From the NCBI GenBank assembly GCA_004335835.1, contig RWJK01000982.1, positions 1,633 through 65,632 on the forward strand: a stretch of DNA of 64,000 nt, written 5' to 3'. The notes under the pieces are model-generated. The model worked only from the letters and a program-made list of their open reading frames with translations. It was not told where the DNA came from and searched no databases. The DNA comes from Scenedesmus sp. ARA3. Its lineage: Eukaryota; Chlorophyta; Chlorophyceae; Sphaeropleales; Scenedesmaceae. This document shows, in pieces, positions 35,323 to 46,694 of the stretch; positions within the stretch are counted from its first letter, which is position 1, and each line of letters starts with the position of its first letter. A program made the position numbers and the translations under genes.

Positions 35323-37616
35323 ATGCACCCGCTCAGCCAGCAACATGACCCGCAGCCTCAGCAGCAGAAGAAGGAGCGCCAGTCACACCCGGAGGGTGCT
35401 CTGCTGCTGCCAACACACGAGCGGCCACAACAGCAGCAACTCAAGCTGCTGGATGATAGGCGGCAGCTGCTAGGGCAGTTAAGTGGCTCAAAGCCAGCTA
35501 TTGTCGTGCTGTATGCGCTGCTGGTTCTAGTCCTGGTGTACTTTCTTGGAAGGCACAGCCATGGAACTCACAACGTCAGCAGCAGCACCAGCAGTACTGA
35601 TATTCTTGCAAGCAGAAGCCAGGACACAGCACAGCCAGTATGGCTGGAACCGGGCAGCAGCAGCAGCACAGAAGGGCTTGGACAAGATACTGGCGAAGAC
35701 ACATTACTGTATCAGAACACTGACAGCAGCACTAGCAGCAGTAGCAGTAGCAGCAGCAGCAGCAGCAGCACCTTGACTGTGCGCTGTCCGTATGGGTCCC
35801 TGCCCGGAACCTGGGTGTCCAGTGCCCCAGCGGGCAGCAGGTGGCAGCTGCTGGATGCAGACTGCCAGCTCACCAACTGGCTGGCAGTGTATGAGGCTGC
35901 TGCAGGTCAACACAGCAGCAACAGCAGCAGCAGCATAGGAAGCAGTAGCGGTGTTGGAGTTGGGCTGCAGCAGACTAGCAGCAGCGAGTCCAGCAGCAGC
36001 AGCAGCAGCAGCATCGAGAGGCTGTCGCAGCGCTATGCTGCTGCTGGTGCCCCAGCAGCTGCCAGCAGCAGTTCCAGCAGCAGCAGCAGCAGCAGCTTGC
36101 AGGAAAGCACGGCTGCCTCAGCGCAGGCCCAGGCTCCGCCTGTGCGTGTGCTGCTGCTGTCTGACTCAGTGGACCGCTACATTGTGCAGCATGTGTGCGA
36201 AGCCCTGGGCGGCGTGAAGCAGACGCACATGATGAAATCCACACCAGCAGCAGAAGCCGCTGAAGAGGCTGCTGCAGCAGCAGCAGCCGCAGCAGCTGGC
36301 AGCACAGCAGCCACCCCCCCACCACAAACCGCAGCAGAAGCGGGCGCAGGCGCTCCCAGTCTGCTGAACAAGACCGCGTATGCATTTCACACCTGCGAGT
36401 CGTCTGCTCCATTGAAACTGGCCAGCAGCTACTTCCCTGGGGTGCACCCCACTGGCCCCTTCCACAGGTTCAGCGCGCAGGACTTCCGTCAGCGCATCGA
36501 TTCCGCAGCACAGATGTGGGCCGAGTATGCGGGGGAAGGGCCCGGCAGTGCGCCGCAGGCTGTGTCTGTGGCTTCGCTGCTGTGGGACGTGGCGCGGCTG
36601 AGCATGCATGAGCGGGGCAGGCTGGAGGGCTTGCAGGAGCTGGATGTGGCGCTACTGCAGGAGTGGGTGGCGAACTTTACTGAAGTGGTGCGGTACGCGC
36701 AGCAGGCGTTTCCGCAGGTGAGGGTGGGAGTGGGGGAGTGTTGGTGTTGGGTTGATACATGCAGGGCTTGGGGGTGCTGTGGTGATGATAGTGAGGGCAG
36801 TTTGGAGTGCGGCAGGAGGGCTTGCAGGAAGTCAGCTGGGAGCTGCTGCAGGAGTGGGTGGCGAACTTCACGGCGGTGGTGCGGTATGCGCAGCAGGCGT
36901 TTCCAACAGTGAGGATGGGGAGTGCTGTTGAGCAGTGGGTGGGGATGGTAGGTTGTATCAGCTGTGGCTGATGTTTGTTGTATGCTGCAGTGGTATGCTG
37001 CAGGAGTCGGGCGAGCAGCGGTTGCATGATGGTGCTGGTGGTGTGGAGCCAGCGCTTGGAAATTTGGTTGTGGTGTGGGGCGAGTAGTATATGCTGGGCA
37101 GGTCTGGGGCCATGGAGCAGAATGTCCTTTGAATGATTTCTATATATGCGTATTGTGCTGCAGTGACAGCCGCCGGTGAGCTGCTTGCATCGCACAGTCC
37201 CACCAAGTGTTTGCTGTGTCACAGCTGCTTGTGCACACCAGTTCCAACTCATTTTCTGTGTTTGCTGCTGCTGCACGCTCCTGCAGACCAAGCTGTGGCT
37301 GACGCACACCACGCTGCCACCGCACCACGACGTGGCCACGGGCCTCATGACCAAACCCTACCTGGGACGGCTCTACTTCATCCACCAGCTGAATGCAGCA
37401 GCGGCAGCAGCAGCGCGGCGGCTGGGGCTGCAGCTGGTGGACTACGCTGCGATCGGGCAGCGCTTCGCCACGGGGCAGCAGCACTTGACTGACTTGATCC
37501 ATCCCAATGCTATGGTAGGCGTGGAGGTGTTCAATGTGGTGCTGAATCTGGTGCTGCAGAAGCAGCAGCAGCAGCAGGAAGGGCAGCAGCAGCAGCAGCA
37601 GTTGGGTGGAGGGTGA
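35323..37616 (+). CDS. Membrane-anchored SGNH-hydrolase-like protein
   Basis: Exons 35323-36717 and 37287-37616 (phase 0) give 574 residues. A Gln-rich cytosolic tail is followed by one transmembrane segment (AIVVLYALLVLVLVYFLG, about residues 60-78), so it is probably type II and in the secretory pathway. The lumenal part has Ser-rich linkers, then VRVLLLSDSVDRYIVQHVCE, resembling block I of SGNH/PC-esterase proteins but with SDS instead of GDS; FHTCESSAPLKL; SVASLLWDVARLSMHERG, in the place of the Asn/Asp-containing block III; and DLIHPNAMVGVEVFN, resembling the D-x-x-H block V. PC-esterase and TBL-like proteins act on wall or glycan acyl groups, so a similar role is possible. The exon 1 3' edge (QEWVANFT..VVRYAQQAF) is echoed at about 36815-36915 in the intron. 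Confidence 0.7.
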
Positions 37617-38319
37617 GTGGGTGGTCCGGTGTGTGCCTTGTCTGTGTTAAAGCTAGGTGCCTGCCAGCCTGGTTTCTGTAGCAGCCCAGTGTCAGATGTT
37701 CTGGCTGTGTTGTAATCAACGTCCTGGCAAGCTACTTGTTGTGCGGCACTGAACGGATTAGCAGCAGTTGAGTGAAGCCCGCTTCGTCTTGAGTCTGCAG
37801 CAAAGGTGTCACCTGCCTGTCACCAGGCTGGGTGTCTGGTGTTTTGGGCGGGCTGCCTGTAATTGACATGCTGAGCACATGCCGACGGGCGTCATTAATC
37901 AACTGATTTAATGATCAAATCACTCACAAGTAAAACACAGTTGCGATCAGACACACCACTCTGGAATCGTCGTTTCGCTTTCCGGTGCTCTGCTGCTGTC
38001 CCGTTTCCGCTGACATACACTCCGCATTTCAACTGTTGAACCTGATCAGCATATTTGGTAATTCAGCAGCAGCTAGCCACCGTGGGCACCGCAGCAGCTG
38101 CTGCTGTTGCTTTGTGCCCCAGCTGTACAGCTGCACCTGCAGTCAGCACAAGCAATCTCTCTTACCTGCTGCCAAATCATAGCACACAGCTACCTGCACG
38201 TTGATTGCCACGTCCTGGACTCAGCAGTGGGAGTAGCACTGCCCGCGGTGTAGCTTACACCCCCACCTCCCGCAGCACCAGTGCATCAACAGCGTACAGC
38301 AGCAGGAGCAGCAGCTACC
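37617..38319. other. Intergenic; likely 3' UTR with TGTAA signal, then promoter of MYND gene
   Basis: TGTAA, the usual chlorophyte polyadenylation word, occurs at 37858-37862, about 240 bp after the stop at 37616. The remainder up to 38319 should be the promoter and 5' UTR of the next plus-strand gene. No exon is seen. Confidence 0.4.
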
Positions 38320-41300
38320 ATGCTTCCTCAATTTGAAGGCATGGGCATATCCCCCGAGCTCATGGCTCAGCTCATGGCAGGCCTGCAGGCTCGAGGCGTG
38401 CCTGTAGCCGGCACAGGCGACTTTGCAGGAGCCGCTGCATCGTCCTCACGCCCCGGCGGCAGCAGCAGCAGCAGCGCGCATCAGGGGTGCAGCAGGAAGT
38501 ATCGGGAGGATGCAGGTTGGCAGCTATCGGGGCCGTTTGGAAGCTTGGCTGGAGGCGGCGCAGTGCTGACGACGACTTCGCCTGTGGTGCCCCTCAAGTT
38601 TGAGCAGCCGCCAGGGCAGTGGCAGAGTGAGTGTGGGCAGATGGTGTGATAAGGCAGCTGCTTGTGTTGCGTCGGCAGCGCTGTGCTCTGGTGGCATTGG
38701 TGCAGCAGTTTTGATGTGCGGATAACCTGTGACAGGCTGTACCCACGGTCAGTACAGCATGCAGCAGCGCCAAAGCAAGCAGCAAAAGTATAATTCAGGT
38801 AAAGGCGCACACACTGTGAGTCACCTATGGGTGACAGCAGCCTCCACCAGTGTTGTGCATGCAGCTTTCACGCAGCAAGTAGGATTGCAGTGCACTTGCC
38901 GTCACTAGCTGCAGCTGCAGGTGCAGTTGCGTGTGCCTGTCTGCCATCCTGCAAACATACACATAGCCCTCCTTCCTGCAACTCACAACACCTCTCCAAC
39001 AAACACTGTCCTACCGCTTTGCTGACGCAAGTGTGTTACTTAATATATTTCCTGCCAAATCTGTTGTTGACTGTCCTGCAAGCAGACTTTGACTACATCG
39101 GCATGGAGGCTGGCTCCATCAGCCAGTTCGAGGAGCACTTTGTGTCCCCAGCCGTCATGGCCGCACACCTCAAGGTGATTACATTTCTTATTGTGCAGAT
39201 GCTGTCGTTGCCGATCTGCAGCAGCTGGCGTAGCAAGGTGTCTGTGCGCAAGCAGACCATCATTCAGCAGGGCCGCGGTTGGCTTGTGTGAGCCTGCATG
39301 CAGCCATGGCCGCATGGCACGGTGCAGCGAGCAACACAGACAGTCGTTGTTGTGGTGCACAAGGCGATATAGTCCTGCAGCAAGGCCATGCCATCGCTTT
39401 CAAGCAACAGGGTTTTGACAGTCGCTGCGCGCCGTAGTAACTCTGCATGCACACCGCAGATCACCCCCGCACTCACCAGTCGTTGTTGCCTCCACACCAC
39501 ACACCCTGCCTTGCTACCCTGCCTCTTCTGCTCTCTCACTACAGGCCTTGGAGGCATACACCTGCCCTACACCCGAGGAGGCGGCTGCGGCAGCACATGC
39601 TGCTCTGGCCATTAGCCCCCTGTGCCCTGAGGCGCACAACGTGCTGGCTGTTGCACAGGCCAGCAGCTATGAGGAGGCGCTAGAGATGTACCGCACAGCG
39701 GCAGAGCTGGGGCCGCAGGTTGGTTGAATTGAGCGGTTGTGCGGTGACTGCTGTTGTTGCAGCTACCAGCAGGCGATGAAATTTGTGTCAAAGCAGAATA
39801 GCTGCAGCTGCAGGTGCTTGGTTACAGGTCGGTGTTACATGCTATTTCTGCATGTTGGCGGTGCATTAATTTTTTTTGCTGGTGACTGGCACTGCCTCAG
39901 CATGTAGCAGCAACGGTGCACGTGATGTCAACTGCGGCACTGGTCAAGATTATGGTGACGCCTCGCATCACCCTGATTGCACCCTCTACTCGCCGCCATC
40001 ACCACAAGGAGAGCTCAACAACAACGCTGTCAACAGCAGTACTGCAACAGACACAGTTTGCAGCCCACCGTGGGCTGGTAGGTTGGACCCATCTGCAGCT
40101 CTCCCCAACTGCCGAAGAGTGCGGCTGCCGTGCTGCCGTGCTGTGCTGCGCAGGTGCTGCAGCCGGAGCACCTGGAGGACCTCATTGCGGATGGCACCAC
40201 AATGCTGCTTGGCAGTGCTGCAGCAGCACCTGCCTGCAACCCTTACCTAGGTTTCAGCTCGTAACTTATGTTATGCATGTGCCGCCGTGCTGTGCCGCGC
40301 AAGTGCTGTGCAGGTGCTGCAGTCAGAGTGCTTGCAGGACCTCATTGCGGTAAAAGCAACAGAAAGTGTTCACCTGGGTGTTGGTGCTGTGCCGCGCAGG
40401 TGCTACAGCCGGAGTGCCTGGAGGACCTCATTGCGGATGGCACCACATGGACGCGCACACCCTACAGGGCCTTCTACAGGGCCATGTATGGCGTGGCCAA
40501 CACGCTGCGCAAGATGGGCAGGTGAGGGCACGGCATGGCTTGCGCTGTTGCTGCTTACCCACATTCGCTCCCATTTTCCAGCATTCGCCCACGTCGCTGC
40601 AACTTTCTTCAATTGCACGTGTTGCCCGCATTTGCCCGCGTTTACCCGCAATTGCCAGCGCTTGCCCAGGATTGCCTGAGTTCCCAAATGTTCCTGCAGT
40701 CTCTGAGTTGACCTGTATTGTTGCAGCGCGTCAACAATGTTCAACAGCAGCATTCCGCTGTGCCTAGAAGATGTGCAGGCGGCGCATCAGAAACGGTATG
40801 CCTCAGCCTGTCTGCTGTCATGGTTTGCGACTCAGCTTTTGAGGATAGTAGTAGGCCACATCTCCTCCACATACATTTGTGTGTATGGCTGTTGATGCTA
40901 TGGCTTGATGGGTTGACATGATGATGCATTTGTGTGTCTGTTTGTCTCTTGCTGCAGGCGGGCGGCCCTGCATGCGCTGCAGCAACGGCATCCCGCACAG
41001 CCGCCACGCCAGCTTCTTCAAGTTTGTTGATGTGCTGCTGGCTGAGGCAGGCATCACCAAGCTCAGCAGGACAGTGCTGGAGGTGATGGAAGGTGAGGGC
41101 AGCTGTGCAAATTTCAAACACAAAAGTAACATTGGAAGTAACAAGTTTGTTGATATGCTGCTGGCAGAGGCGGGGCTCACCAAGCTCAGCAGGACCGTGC
41201 TGGAGGTGATGGAAGGTGAGGACAGCTGCGCAAATTTCAAACACAACAGTAACATAGGAAATAACAAGTCTGTTGATGTGCTGCTGGCGAGGCAGGCATT

Positions 41301-42313
41301 ACTTAGCTCAGCAGGACCGTGCTGGAGGTGATGGAAGGTGAGGGCAGCTGTGCAAATTTCAAACACAAAAGTAACATAGGAAATAACACGTTTGTTGATG
41401 TGCTGCTGGCTGAGGCAGGCATTACTTAGCTCAGCAGGGCCATGCTGGAGGTGATGGACGGTGAGGGCAGCTGTCACAAGACATTTGAATGCAAAATAAC
41501 ATGAAAAGTGACATGATCGTGGATGTGCTGCTGGCAGAGGCGGGCACCACCAAGCTCAGCAGAACCGTGCTGGAGGTGATGGAAGGTGAGGACAGCTGTC
41601 ACAGGCAATCCAATGCAAATAACATGATGGTGACATGATGGTGCGTTGCTGCTGGCAAAAGGCGGGCATCACCAAGCTGAGCAAGACCATTTTATTAGGG
41701 TCATGGACGATGCGGCGGGCGTGCAAACACGTTGATGTACAACAATATTTACAGAACAGTGACAGGCATTGACAAGGAGGCACACTGGCAGGTGTGGACG
41801 GGTGTCAAAGAAACTATAAACTTATATTCTCACAGTACTGTGTGCTGCCCTGCCATGCTGCATGGCGCTGCCGCAGACGCTGCCAGGCATGCTGGCCCTG
41901 GCTCGCCTTGGTCAAAGCTGCACAAGTACGTGGTGCGCGCAGTCGACAGCAGCAGCAAGGGAGCCAAGAAGAAGGGCCAGGCAGCAATGCAGCAGCAGCA
42001 GCAGCCCGCAGCAGCAGCGCAAGCTGCCAGTGCGCCAAGCACATCAGCAGCAGCAGTGCAGCAGCCACAGCCGCCAGCAGCAGCAGCTGCAGGAGGCAGC
42101 GGCACTGGCGGCAACAGCAGGAGCAGCAGCAGCAGGCGCGGCCAGCTGTGCTGGAGCTGCGGTGCTGGTTCAGGCTCAGGGGTGTCGCTCAGCAAGTGCA
42201 GCAGCTGCTCCAAGGCTGTGTACTGCAGCAGGAGCTGCCAGGAGGACCATTGGAAGCAGCACAGAGCAGACTGCAAGAAGTGGAAGAAGGAGAAAGAGGG
42301 GGCTGGGCAGTAG
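38320..42313 (+). CDS. TPR-like protein with C-terminal MYND zinc finger
   Basis: Exons 38320-38626, 39086-39174, 39545-39718, 40400-40521, 40727-40795, 40983-41092 and 41877-42313 join in phase to 435 residues. The N-terminus has MLPQFEGMGISPELMAQLMA. Exon 3 is helical and TPR-like (AHNVLAVAQASSYEEALEMY). Exon 4 reads YRAFYRAMYGVANTLRKMG. Exon 6 reads FVDVLLAEAGITKLSRTVLE. The C-terminus is a complete MYND finger: CWSC, CSSC, YCSRSC, and HWKQHRADC, fitting C-x2-C..C-x2-C-x4-YC-x3-C-x7-H-x3-C. MYND fingers bind proline-rich partners, so an adaptor role is likely; no SET domain is seen. The exon 2 and 6 acceptors were chosen by phase, and rejecting the earlier CAG at about 40956-40958 keeps the frame open. 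Echo arrays lie before exon 4 and after exon 6. Confidence 0.78.
40140..40521 (+). repeat. Echo copies of MYND-gene exon 4 5' edge
   Basis: The genuine exon begins at 40400 with VLQPECLEDLIADGTTWTRT. Upstream copies at about 40140-40215 (VLQPEHLEDLIADGTT) and 40300-40350 (VLQSECLQDLIA) repeat the acceptor GCGCAG and the coding start. Confidence 0.85.
41020..41715 (+). repeat. Six-copy array of MYND-gene exon 6 3' edge
   Basis: The genuine edge (41020-41092, FVDVLLAEAGITKLSRTVLE plus donor GTGAGG) is followed by copies at about 41138-41222, 41262-41345, 41388-41465, 41520-41592 and 41638-41712, increasingly decayed. The unit is about 120 bp and includes intron text (GCAAATTTCAAACACA). The first copy is intact in coding sense and donor. 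Confidence 0.9.
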
Positions 42314-42756
42314 CTGGGTGCTGGCTAGGCAGTACTACTGCTAGTAGCAGCAACGTGCTCGCTGGAGCCACCTTCTCCTTGGGGGCTGCCGCCGTGAATG
42401 GCCCACTGTAGATAGTTTTCCGTCGTGAAGATTAATTCAAGCATGTCTGCTTGAGGTTTACGCGGTACGGAAGGGAAGTTCAAACTGTGCGCGCCAAAAG
42501 GCTGCTTCGCCTGTTACACAGCGCCCACCAGCAATTGGCAGGGGGCTCCGATTCGTGATGCTTGAAAAACTTGTGTGCTATCAACGTAATGGATTTGATT
42601 GTTCATGCCGTGCTGCAAGCTTTCTGCACCTTCCACGCCCTGATATCAGACCCCATCATGCTGTTTCAAGCACCAGTCTGCGCATTTGGCACGCAATTGG
42701 TTTTTTAGCTGCAGATCCAGAAGTTCTCGCTTGCTTCGTGCCGCCATCGAGCCGTC
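42314..42756. promoter_or_regulatory. Intergenic between MYND gene and CCCH gene
   Basis: 443 bp between two plus-strand genes, holding a 3' UTR and the promoter of the next gene. No triplet array and no recognised motif. Confidence 0.35.
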
Positions 42757-43170
42757 ATGACGGCACTCTACTCCCACGCTGGGGACTGCCGCGACAGAAC
42801 CGACCAAACTCGGCACGAAAAGAATAGTTTAGGTCGAGAAGACCAGCACATGCAGTTGCAGCGGCAGCGGTGTTCGCCCAGCGGGCCTAGGACCCCACTG
42901 GCTGCAGCAGTAGCAGCAGCAGGCAACGCGCCGGCAGCATTGGCGGGCCATCCTTCTAATGATAGCTTGAAGGACAGCTATGAAGACGCCAGGCCTGTCA
43001 GCGAGCTGCTGCAGCCGCAGCACAGCATCCAGCAGCAGCATTCTGGCGGGCCAGGCTGGCAGTACAGGCAGCAACTGCAGCTGGCTGGGCAGCAGCAACA
43101 GCAGCAGCAGATGCCGCTGCCAGCTGTCATCATCGACGACCTCCAGCTCGACAGCGATGAGGATGAGGAT

Positions 43171-43216
<46 letters not shown>

Positions 43217-45036
43217 TAGCAGCGCATGTGGTGCCGTTTGTGCCGCTGGACATGCCGCAGGATGCTGCCGGCCTGCTGGTGGCCCTGCCAAGCTTCCCAC
43301 CTTGCCTAATACAGCACAGCTTCACCCGTCTTGCCCTGCCAGGCCCATACCTGCTGTCAGCACTCGCCTCAACACTAGCATCACTTTCCTGCAAGCAGCA
43401 GCAGCAGCAGCAGCAGGACGTGCAGCCTAATGCTGCCGCGCAGCAGCTGCTACCAGGCCAGGGGAGCTCTATGGCTGTGGATTTGCAGCTAGTGGCAGTG
43501 GCTGTGCAGCAGCACCCTCTGGGTGGGGCGGGGTGGGGTAGGGTGGGGCTGCTGCTGCGGCTGAGCAACGTGCTGAGGGGCGCGGCGCTGCTGAAGGCGG
43601 AGCCATGCGGCTACAGGTGAGGCCGTGTGCTTGCGGTGTGCATGTGTATTTGATTTGCGTGTGTGTGCGCCAGTGTATGCTTGTGGCAGTGACAGTGCAG
43701 CATGTGCTGTATTTGGTAAGCTCACTGCAGGTATGCATTCTTCCTGCAAACCCCCAACGTACGGCTGGCTGTGCTGCAGCCTTCCACTCAGCCATCGGTC
43801 CCTGCAGCCCCGCAGCTCTGCAATGATACACATACGACCTGGCTAGCTTGGCCTTAGCTGCCAGTCTGACCCTGCTGCTGCTGCTGCTGCTGCTGCACAC
43901 GTTCACCGCCCTGCCCAGCCTCTGTGGGGACGCCTTTGCTGCCACGCTGCGCGAGCAGTGCCTGGGATGGAGCGTGGTGGGAGCAGCAGCACTGCCTGGC
44001 AGCAGCAGCAGCAGCAGCAGTGCTGAGCCACCTCGATTGGTCGTGCAGCTGCTGCTGCAGCAGCAGCAAGCCTGGGACGATGCAGAGCAGCAGCAACAGC
44101 AGCAGCAGCAGCAGCACCCAGCAGATGCATCGCCACTGCCAACAGCAGCGCATGCCAGCCACCACCAGCAGCAACAACAGCAGCACACTGCAGTGACAAG
44201 CAGAGGAGCAGCAGCAGCGGATGCATACAAGTATCAGGCTGATGCAGAGCCAGTTGCATTAGCCGCACAAGGCTGGTCACTGTCTGGCGTGGTGCACCCT
44301 GGCACTGCATCGCCACCATCACCTGCAGCAGCAGCACTGCGGCGCAGCAGCAGCCCTGCAGGCGTGCACAGCACTGCTTTCAGGCGCACCGGCATTACCC
44401 CAGAGCACCAGAAGCATCACCAGCCGCGTGAGACAGCAGCAATTGGCAAGCATGGGGCACACCAGAGGAGCAGCAGAGACAGGAGCAGGAGCAGGGAGCG
44501 GCGCAGCAGCAGCAAGAGCAAGGCAGCAGCAGACAGCTCACAGAGGGTAGCCAGGTCTCCCCCCGACTGCCTGCAGGACCCAAGGCGGCACAGCAGCAGC
44601 AGCGGCGGCATCAGGGAGCGTGCAGGTGCAACTGCAGCTGCTGGTGCTGCTGTGAGCTACCCGCAGCCACCGCCAGTGTGTGTGCAGCTCTGCCGGGGCA
44701 GCAGCTCGCCTGGTAGAGGCAGCAGCAGCAGACCCCGTAGCCGCAGCAGGAGCCGCAGCAGAACCAGAGGCAGCAGTAGGCACGCAGATCGGCATGATGC
44801 TGCTGCTGCAGCAGCAGCAGGCAAGGGCAGTAGGCAGCAGCGCCCCAGCAGGAGCAGGGGCAGCAAGGAGCGCAGCGGAGGCAAGCATGGCACCGGCAGG
44901 AGCAGCAGCAGCAGCAACAGCAGACATGGCCAGGCGCAGCTGGGTAAGAGGGGCAGCAGTGAGCTACTGCAGAAAAGCAGCGATACTGCAAGCTTGAAGC
45001 AGCGTGGCAGCAGCAGCCCGAGCCCATTACCGCTAC

Positions 45037-45067
<31 letters not shown>

Positions 45068-45248
45068 ACAGCCGGCTGGTCGGCAGCAGACAGCAGCTGA
45101 TGCATCAGGGAAGGAGGCTGGAATGCAGCCAGCTTCAAATGCATGCAAGGAGCAGCAGCAGCAGCAGCAGAGTGCGAAGACGCCCAAGATGTGTTTCACC
45201 ATCACATCTGCTAGCCTCCTGGGCCGCAAGCAGCACTCGAAGCCGCAG

Positions 45249-45282
<34 letters not shown>

Positions 45283-45911
45283 AGGTGGCAGCAGATCGTA
45301 ATGCTGCTCCTGACAATGCAGGCGGCTGTGTTGCCAGCAGTGGCACTGCAACGCTGCAGCCGCCAGCAGGTACAACAGCCAACAGCGCAGCCATGGCAAG
45401 TCCGACACCTCCAGCACCCCCAGCAGCACCCCCAGCAGTAGCAGCAGCAGTAGCAGCAGCAGCAGGCAGTGTGTCCCAGTTGCCTGCAGCACCCTATCCA
45501 GCCAACCCAGCAGCAGCAGCTGCCTGGGAGCAGACACCGATGCACCTGCGGCAGCAGCAGCAGCAGCAGCAGGGCGTGGCTGATGCAGCCGCACCTATCT
45601 CAGATGCGGGCTGGCAGCAGGACCCTGGCCAGCAGGCAGCCTGGCAGCAGGAGGTGCAGCAGGCCTTTGAGAAGCACCTGGCGCTGTTTGGCAGCAGCAG
45701 CAGCCTCACAGACGAGTTCAAAGCAGAGCAGCGGCGGCTGATTGAGAGCAGCGTGATCAGTGGCCGCAACCGCCCCTGCAGGATGTTCCCGGGCTGTGTA
45801 CGAGGACCGCGCTGCAAGCAGCTGCACATGGTGCAATGCAGCGAACTGGCGGCGGCAGCAGCAGCAGCAGCATTGGAGCAGCAGGCAGTGTATGGTCCTG
45901 TTGGGTATGAC

Positions 45912-45943
<32 letters not shown>

Positions 45944-46526
45944 GTTTGGGCTGCACAATGCAGCACCAGCACTGCTGCCAGCTGTCGCACCCCACCAGCA
46001 TGCAATGCAGCAGCCGTGGCTACTGCCAGACCCAGCAGCAGCGCCACCGCCAGGTGTACCGCCGCCTGCACCCCCCAAGGGTGTGCCACCCCCCAGGCCC
46101 CCTGCAGGCCCACCCCCACCTACTGCAGCAGCAGCAGCAGCAGCAGCGTCACCAGCCGCACCAGCAGCTGCAAGTGGCCAAGCAGATGCTGCCACTCTTG
46201 CAGCTGACCAAAGCACAGCAGCAGCAGCAGCAGCAGCAGCGGCACCAGCAAAAACTGGCGCTGCTTGCAGTGCGCGTCCCCAGCAAGCACCCACAGGCGA
46301 AGCAGCAGCAGAGGCAGCAGCAACAGCCCAATTGTCACCCAACTGCAGTGAAGGCACCGCTGCTGCTGCTGCCGGCGCCTGTGCCACGCCTGAGTTTCAA
46401 GCTGGCATGCGCCTCAGTGTTGTAGAGCCGTGCCTGTACGGCCTGCTGGACCACTTTGGCCTGCCTGATGAGTTCTGTGAGCAGCTAGCAGCAGCGCTGG
46501 AGGCGCTGGGCAGAATGCAGCAGGAG

Positions 46527-46558
<32 letters not shown>

Positions 46559-46694
46559 GCAGCAGCAGGGTGAGACGAAGCTGGAGCGGTTTGCTGGCGA
46601 CTATGCGCAGCTGCGCATGTGGGCGTCGCGGGGGCGGGCGCAGCAGGCCCAGAAGGCGCTGCAGCGGCTGCTGGATCACGCCCTGCAGCAGTGA
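42757..46694 (+). CDS. RS-rich protein with Nab2/ZC3H14-type CCCH zinc finger
   Basis: Exons 42757-43616 and 43847-46694 join in phase 2 to 1,235 residues. Gln runs and an acidic stretch (DDLQLDSDEDEDE) precede an unplaced region that spans the intron (RLSNVLRGAALLKAEPCGYS). Next come Arg-Ser-rich segments (RSSRDRSRSRERRSSSKSK, RPRSRSRSRSRTRG) typical of splicing and mRNP proteins. Then CRMFPGCVRGPRCKQLH, a C-x5-C-x5-C-x3-H finger spaced as in the poly(A)-binding Nab2/ZC3H14 family, preceded by a helical AFEKHLALFGSSS and LTDEFKAEQRRLIESSV. The C-terminus (LSVVEPCLYGLLDHFGLP to LQRLLDHALQQ) is helical. A nuclear RNA-processing or poly(A) quality-control role is inferred. Only one finger is seen, whereas Nab2 and ZC3H14 have several. 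The acceptor at 43847 has a modest pyrimidine tract. Confidence 0.7.

Noticed and set aside
40741..41477. Minus-strand open frames with repeated LTFHHLQHGPAEL text
   Set aside because: Mirror image of the MYND-gene exon 6 echo array. The repeat of a coding edge produces an apparent repeat protein on the other strand.
45494..46387. Minus-strand Ala/Gly-rich frame of 297 codons
   Set aside because: Antisense of the CCCH gene's triplet-rich 3' half; no domain and no splice signals.
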